Assembly: GCA_029891385.1 (NCBI GenBank)
Contig: CM057227.1
Span: forward strand, 58,653,567 to 58,717,566
From: Erythroxylum novogranatense
Taxonomy: Eukaryota; Streptophyta; Magnoliopsida; Malpighiales; Erythroxylaceae
Reading direction: 5' to 3'
DNA length: 64,000 nucleotides
Each line of letters opens with the position of its first letter. Position 1 is the stretch's first letter. The position numbers were made by a program, and so were the translations under genes. Below the pieces are notes generated by a model. That model ran no database searches and had not been told where the DNA came from. It worked only from the letters and a program-made list of their open reading frames with translations. Positions 59,058 to 64,000 of this stretch are shown piece after piece.

Positions 59058-59925
59058 AAACATATGCCAAAAAATAAGTCATCAACAAGCCACCTTAATC
59101 TGGGTAATTTCAAAATACAAGCAAAACAAAAACCTAATACCAAAAATGTAAGTGAGAAAGATGAAGAAACACCCAAAGATGAAGAAACAAACAAATAGCT
59201 CTTTGCCCAAATAGCATAAATTTGATAGGTCATTCTATTTGGGCATACTCAGAAACACCCAAGTAGGAAAAAAAAACCCTAAAATGAGCAATCATCACTA
59301 ACCAAGCAAGCAATGCACTAAAAATTTCAAACTTTCCTCAATTCAAACTTACAACCCAAATTCAACATATAGGTATCTAAGGAATCTCAAGAATTTCCCA
59401 AAAACCAGTGTCAACAACCCAGATGAACACCTTAGAAATCAAGAGAACTTACGAGTGGAGCTTGAACTCTAAAACCTCTTGGAGCATTTGATGATTGTTG
59501 TTCCATCATTAGCCTCACATAATCATAGAGAAATTTAGAGCAAAAAAAAGAAATCTTTTGGAAGACCAGATCAAGATAGCCAATTGAAATATTAAAGAGT
59601 CAAATCTGAGCCCTAATAAAGCAAAGAAAAGAGCTTTCTTTGTCTTTGATCTACTATTCAAAATTAAAAATTAAACCTCCAAAGCTTTAACATATCCATT
59701 CATCATCTTGGAATGCCTTATTTATATGATCCAGGTATAGAAGATGTTAAATTATGTCAAGAAACTCTTTAGAGCCTATAAAAACCTCATCTCTGTTAAT
59801 ATATTTGGACTTATTAAGTGATTTGAGTTCATTCTTGATGCATTTGTTTTCTTAAATGAGTGGGGGGCTAATGGATTAGGGCTTTCCTTTAGTTGATGAG
59901 CAAGAAAAAACTTTTAACCAGCCAA
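59058..59925. other. Spacer without a supported gene
   Basis: AT-rich, with no ORF that I can assign; sequence to the right of copia B. Possibly 5' flanking sequence of the LINE remnant that starts near 59930. Confidence 0.45.
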
Positions 59926-59929
59926 TAAA

Positions 59930-60866
59930 GAGTGGTGCGTTATATTGCAATAGATAGCAAGTGTCATATATGTGGACAAAAAGAGTCCACATTATATGTT
60001 ATTCGAAACTGTCCGAGCGTGCAAGCATTCTGGAGAAAATTTCCCTCGGGAGTGGTTGATGCGGCCTTTTTTCAATAAGATGAGGAATTATGGGTGAAAT
60101 CCAATCTTATGAAGCACTTCCAGGTGATGCAGGGGGATGGGTTACTATTTTTAGAGTCGCTTGCTAGATGCTATGACATTGGCATAACAAAAGTCTCTTT
60201 GAAGCTGACTTTGTTTGGTTGGAAGAAGGTACGGGGGTAGTTATGGAGTATGTGGAGTGGATAGTAAGGGAAAGGGCAGTGGAAAGCTACGTGTTTCGAA
60301 CACAAGGTTTACCAGTGGGCAGTCTAGTTGGGTGGACCAAACCACCAAAAGACTAGGTCAAGCTAAACACAGATGGAGCAGTTAAACAAGGTTCATCCAT
60401 CACTACTGCTGGTGGTGTAATTCAAGACTGGCACGGTCAGTGATACGGTGGGTTTATGCAGCACATTGGAAGAGGATTGCCACTAGCTGCCATACACTCA
60501 GGCCTAACCTTGGCTTGATTGCCTGGGTACCTTCAAGTCATTGTTGAAGTGGATTCCTTAGAATTCATTAATATCCTATCCTCTTCCAATATAAAGTTTT
60601 TTTAGAATAATTTTTTACTGGAAAGTACCAGTGGGTTAATCCAACGAGATTGGGAGGTGCAAATTCAGCATGTGTATTATGAAGGAACTCAATGCACGGA
60701 TAACCTGTCCACTCTCGCAATCCTAGCCAGCCCAGGCATGCATTATCTTCAGAAGCCTTCGATGATAGTAGTGGAACTCATCCACGGGATAAGCAAGGAG
60801 CTTTATACCGCAGAGCAATGCACTAGTTAGTTTTTTTTATCGGGTTTTGAGTTTTTCCTCTATTAA
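59930..60866 (+). pseudogene. LINE 3' end: zinc-finger (zf-RVT) and RNase H-like domain
   Basis: Reads CHICGQKESTLYVIRNCPSV and QAFWRKFPSG (zf-RVT type: C-x2-C, later C, then FW), then in another frame from 60333 WTKPPKD, VKLNTDGAVKQGSSITTAGG, VIQDWHG, GRGLPLAAIHSGLTLA and VEVDSLEFINIL, a plant RVT_3/RNase H-like domain with Asp in NTDG and in VEVDS. Four in-frame stops occur before the terminal TAG at 60828-60830. A short A-run near 60866 (TATTAAAAAAAGG) may be the LINE poly(A) end. The orientation is opposite to the LINE at 28.8-40.6 kb, so it is a separate insertion. Confidence 0.78.
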
Positions 60867-62670
60867 AAAAAGGATAAATGAGAACCATAAATAGATTGAG
60901 ATCTTTGAGAATAACATTATGAAATCCATGATCACTAACTAAATAATTATTAAATCTAAAATGAGAGTTGACTTTCACCCCAAAATTTAAGTTACTTATA
61001 GTAACTATAGAGTGTTCAGAAAACTAAGAGTTACCAAATTCTACCTTACTATATAAGAAACTTGAGAGCCAATTGGAATTTACCATTGTACAATCAAGTT
61101 TCTTTCTCAAACCATTAGATGTTGATGCTTATTGCTCTAGGTGAAGTAATTACCTTTAAATTTAAGATCAATCACCTTAATATCTAAAACATAGTTAACT
61201 CTAAAGCTTACATTACCCCGTGCTATATTAGAGTAAAGAATGTTATTAAAGTCCTTTATTAATAACTAAGTGAGTTAATTAGTGGAATGGATGTCCAATA
61301 ATTTTCTCCATCAATAGACCAATGAAAAAGTAAAATAGGAAGCATTAATACAAGAGACTTGGAACATTATTTAATTATACAAAAGAGGAATTACCATACG
61401 TACTAATTAATTATTCATGGAGATATTCAATACCATAATTTTCCTTGGATTATATGCAATCATAATTATTCCATAATGTTGTGCAATGTGATTAAATAAA
61501 ATGGACCAAATGCTATTAAAAAATCCAAGCTACTTAAGTCATTCATCAATGAGCTTGGTACATAAAAATCCATGAAAGAGCGTTTCATTGACAAAATAAA
61601 ATCCTTAAAAAAAGTTATTTCCTAGAGATAATAAGACCTTAAACATTCTAGCTTAAAATTGTCATTTGATAGTATATTTGGAGCTTAAGCTCCTTTCTTT
61701 CTTTTAGATTTCCTTTTCGCTACAGAAATTAAGTCCCCTATGGAGACATACAATGAGCCAGGCTTAGGAGTGCCAACCAAATCTATCCCTTAATCCATAT
61801 TGTGAGGCTCTAAATATAAGTTAGCTTGTACAAGAGCAAATAAGCACATTGGATCAATCATTTCCATATTACTTTCCTTTAAATGATTATGTACTTACAG
61901 TTTTCTTAAATCCACTTATGGTCCTTATTCATTTGATTTAAAGAGTTTTCTCTTGGTATAACTTCTCTCTTTAGGGACAAGTTTATAAGCTTTTCTACCT
62001 CAACTACTTTGCCTTCTTTTGTACTTAGATTAGTAACCTTCAGTTATTTTTAATTTCTAGTTTTGAAAAATATGCCTGTAGGATTCCAATTTTTTCCTTG
62101 GTGATGAGGCTAGAGCCTCCAATGATAAGTCACCTAATGTAAAGCTTGGTTAATATATGTGAGAACATATAATCTAGAATAGCTAATCCTTCTCAAAGTA
62201 GTAGCAAATTTATCTATAGTAAAGCTTGCAATATGGCTCAATCTATTTGATGTCTATTACTACAATTGGACATTACAAAGGTTAATTCATAATGATATCT
62301 TCTTATTTTTCAAGTTAAATGAATGAGTTCTAGTCCGCCATTTATGAAGGAAGATGGGACAAAAATAGAGGCGTCAAGGACCACTATCCAATACCAATAC
62401 TCTATGTACCTTAGCTTCTATAGAGAATTTAAATATAAAATGAATCCCTTACAAGATGAGAACCTCTAGTGTTTACTTATCTTGTGCACCCATGCATTGA
62501 TTAAAGGAAAGCTAATTTTCTATCCACATAAAACTCGATAAAAGAACTTGAATATTTTATAGCACCTTTCTTTAAAAATTTTAAGGGAAGGGCAATGATA
62601 AAGTGATAAAACCTTTACTACATCATTAAGGACCCGACTCTACATTTTCTTTATGAAAGATGGCATTAGA
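60867..62670. other. AT-rich spacer without a supported gene
   Basis: No ORF over about 60 codons with recognisable content and no LTR ends that I could pair. Possibly decayed transposon sequence. Confidence 0.45.
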
Positions 62671-62675
62671 GCTTG

Positions 62676-63047
62676 TGTAGCATCCCACTCTCACGAGACC
62701 CGAACCCGACATCGACAGTGATATCCGAGCCCGCGACCCGCGAGGGTGGTATGCTAGAGCAGTCAATACAGTTTAAAACTCATTATAATTGATAAATATT
62801 GTTTGAAAAGTGATTTTTGATAAAGTGTATGACTGAAATGGGTTTTCGTATCACGGGCCCGAATCGTTTAATTCAATGGCCTTGGGGCCCTTTTTACATT
62901 TACAATAATATGTGTGAGTATGTGTTAAGAAAAAAAAAGTTATACTGAGTTTTCTACTGAGTGATGTAGCACGCCACCCTCGCGGGGCACGGACCTGGAT
63001 ATCACCGTCGATGTCGGGTTCAGGTCTTGCGAGAGTGGGGTGTTACA
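62676..63047. mobile_element. 372 bp foldback/LTR-like element with 83 bp inverted arms
   Basis: A perfect target duplication GCTTG (62671-62675 and 63048-63052) flanks a unit with TG...CA ends. Arms 62676-62758 and 62965-63047 are each 83 bases and inverted complements at roughly 83 percent by my count, with mostly transition differences. Each arm is itself quasi-palindromic (TGTAGCA..CCCAC at one end, GGGTGG.ATGCTA at the other). About 206 bases of AT-rich sequence separate them. It may be a small solo LTR, TRIM or foldback element; there is no ORF. Confidence 0.75.
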
Positions 63048-63360
63048 GCTTGTTTAGTTGAATCATTCTATAAGGGAAAGGTCTAAAAAAGGTGAAAAAG
63101 AGGAATCCTTACTTTGCATATCTATAAGGAGTAAAATAGGGGAACATTTAAACAAGAAAAAGAGAAATTAAGTGGAGGTGCTAGTTTGTTGGAAGCTTGA
63201 TGAGCTCCAAATAAATTCTACAAGATTTTTCTTTCTTTGCAAGAGCTACGACTCTTTTTTTTCTTCTCACATTTCTCTCACTTTTTTTTTAATGTAATAT
63301 GTTGCTACACTCTCTTTTATTCACCATAGGAACTAAAAGTACAAAAGTGGACTAGCCTTT

Positions 63361-64000
63361 TGATTGAACCCAAGTTTAATATATAAGTGGCTACACTTTC
63401 ATGGTTGTTAATGCACTTTTTTGACTCTTAATTCATGATTTTTGTGCTTAAATTAGTCTCTTACGGTGAGCTTATGTTTTATGCAATTTGCTAGTAAAAT
63501 TGTACAAATTGACATTAATTGCATTATAATTTTTCTAAGAACAATTGATACTGCAAAGTGTTATTTTATATTGTAAGAGAAAAGGAGTAAAAAAGGATCA
63601 GAAGAGTCAACACGGCATGAAGTCCTTAAGGCACGTCGCGGCGTGAACCCGCGGCAAAATGTAATTCCCACATCGCGGCGCATCAATACAGATCGTACGT
63701 CGCGACGTTAACAATTCAGCACGTCGCGGTGAGCAAACCAGATCGTACGTCGCGGCGAGCAAGACAGAGCACACGTCGCGATGAATTTGATTTATTTATT
63801 TTATTCGTCGCGACGTGCAGACGGATACCCGAACTCCAAATATTGATTTCTCTCACTGTATCGACCCGGCCCGTGACCCATCCTTTAAATCCTGCCGAAT
63901 TAGGTTATCATCATCATCTGGAGGGGGATCGAGAGACGAGGCAGAGAAAAGAGAGACGAGTGAAGAGAGAACAAAGAAGAGAGAGGAGAGATTCACGACC
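63361..64000 (+). mobile_element. LTR D2, cut by the window edge
   Basis: Begins TGATTGAACCCAAGTTTAAT and runs to the window end. The first 300 bases match solo LTR D1 in reverse orientation (shared TGGCTACACTTT, GACTCTTAATT, TTTTCTAAGAACAATTGATA). The island at 63606-63830 follows. Whether it is a solo LTR or part of a full element cannot be seen; its end and target duplication are outside. Confidence 0.82.
63606..63830. repeat. GC-rich palindrome island in LTR D2 (CGTCGCGACGTG type)
   Basis: Seven or more near-palindromes: CACGTCGCGGCGTG, ACATCGCGGCGCA, TACGTCGCGACGTT, CACGTCGCGGTGAG, TACGTCGCGGCGAG, CACGTCGCGATGAA and TCGTCGCGACGTGC, spaced about 22-40 bases. The core CGTCGCG is also that of element G, a different family. 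Confidence 0.87.

Noticed and set aside
7024..63830. Palindrome arrays as CRISPR arrays
   Set aside because: This is plant nuclear DNA; repeats are short and degenerate with irregular spacers, and there are no cas genes.

Overview
The window is nuclear DNA of a flowering plant, most likely a eudicot. It is AT-rich, has a spliced plant-type gene with GT-AG introns, Ty1/copia and Ty3/gypsy LTR retrotransposons primed by initiator tRNA-Met, plant-type LINEs and SINEs. There are no bacterial or phage features. The species cannot be told from the sequence. Almost everything is repeat; I recognise one host gene.

Layout. 1-356: edge of a gypsy-type LTR. 357-6738: minus-strand copia element A, with one LTR, a Met primer site, and gag and pol broken by frameshifts. 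6739-9266: no gene, one palindrome island. 9272-21013: plus-strand gypsy element C with both LTRs, a target duplication and decayed gag-pol. Its 5' LTR is split by a 4.58 kb non-coding LTR-like element (giant LTR copy i, 9872-14455). 21608-22503: inverted-repeat DNA transposon relic. 22807-22954: tRNA-derived SINE. 23193-25140: the host gene, an intact six-exon DUF1517-family gene. 25141-28800: AT-rich spacer with two short tandem duplications. 28800-40640: one minus-strand LINE cut in three by chromovirus E (29677-33281, internally deleted) and by giant LTR copy ii (33578-40277), which itself carries LTR element G (36685-38926). 40640-41978: SINE-like tail, ATT microsatellite, spacer. 41979-59052: minus-strand copia element B, about 9.9 kb once insertions are removed. 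It has both LTRs, a perfect target duplication, gag-pol and an extra downstream ORF, and is interrupted by solo LTR D1 (45400-46875), giant LTR copy iii (51915-56552) and solo LTR F (57785-58844). 59930-60866: 3' end of a plus-strand LINE. 62676-63047: 372 bp foldback with two 83 bp arms. 63361-64000: LTR D2, cut by the window edge.

Most insertion boundaries are supported two ways. Each has a 5 bp target duplication, and either the host reading frame resumes across the empty site or an uninterrupted paralogue exists in the window. This gives a relative chronology: LINE, then E and copy ii, then G inside copy ii; copia B, then D1, copy iii and F; gypsy C, then copy i.

The most unusual pattern is that nearly every retroelement unit carries an array of short self-complementary or tandem motifs in its LTR or UTR, with a motif that differs by family (AGTCGACTA, TCACGATCGTGA, CGTCGCGACGTG, GCGATCGATCGC-like, GTCGCCCTAGCGAC, and 17-18 bp CGTCTG-core tandem repeats). 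In the giant LTR the array sits at one homologous place but has a different motif in copies i and iii and is absent from copy ii, so it behaves like a replaceable cassette.
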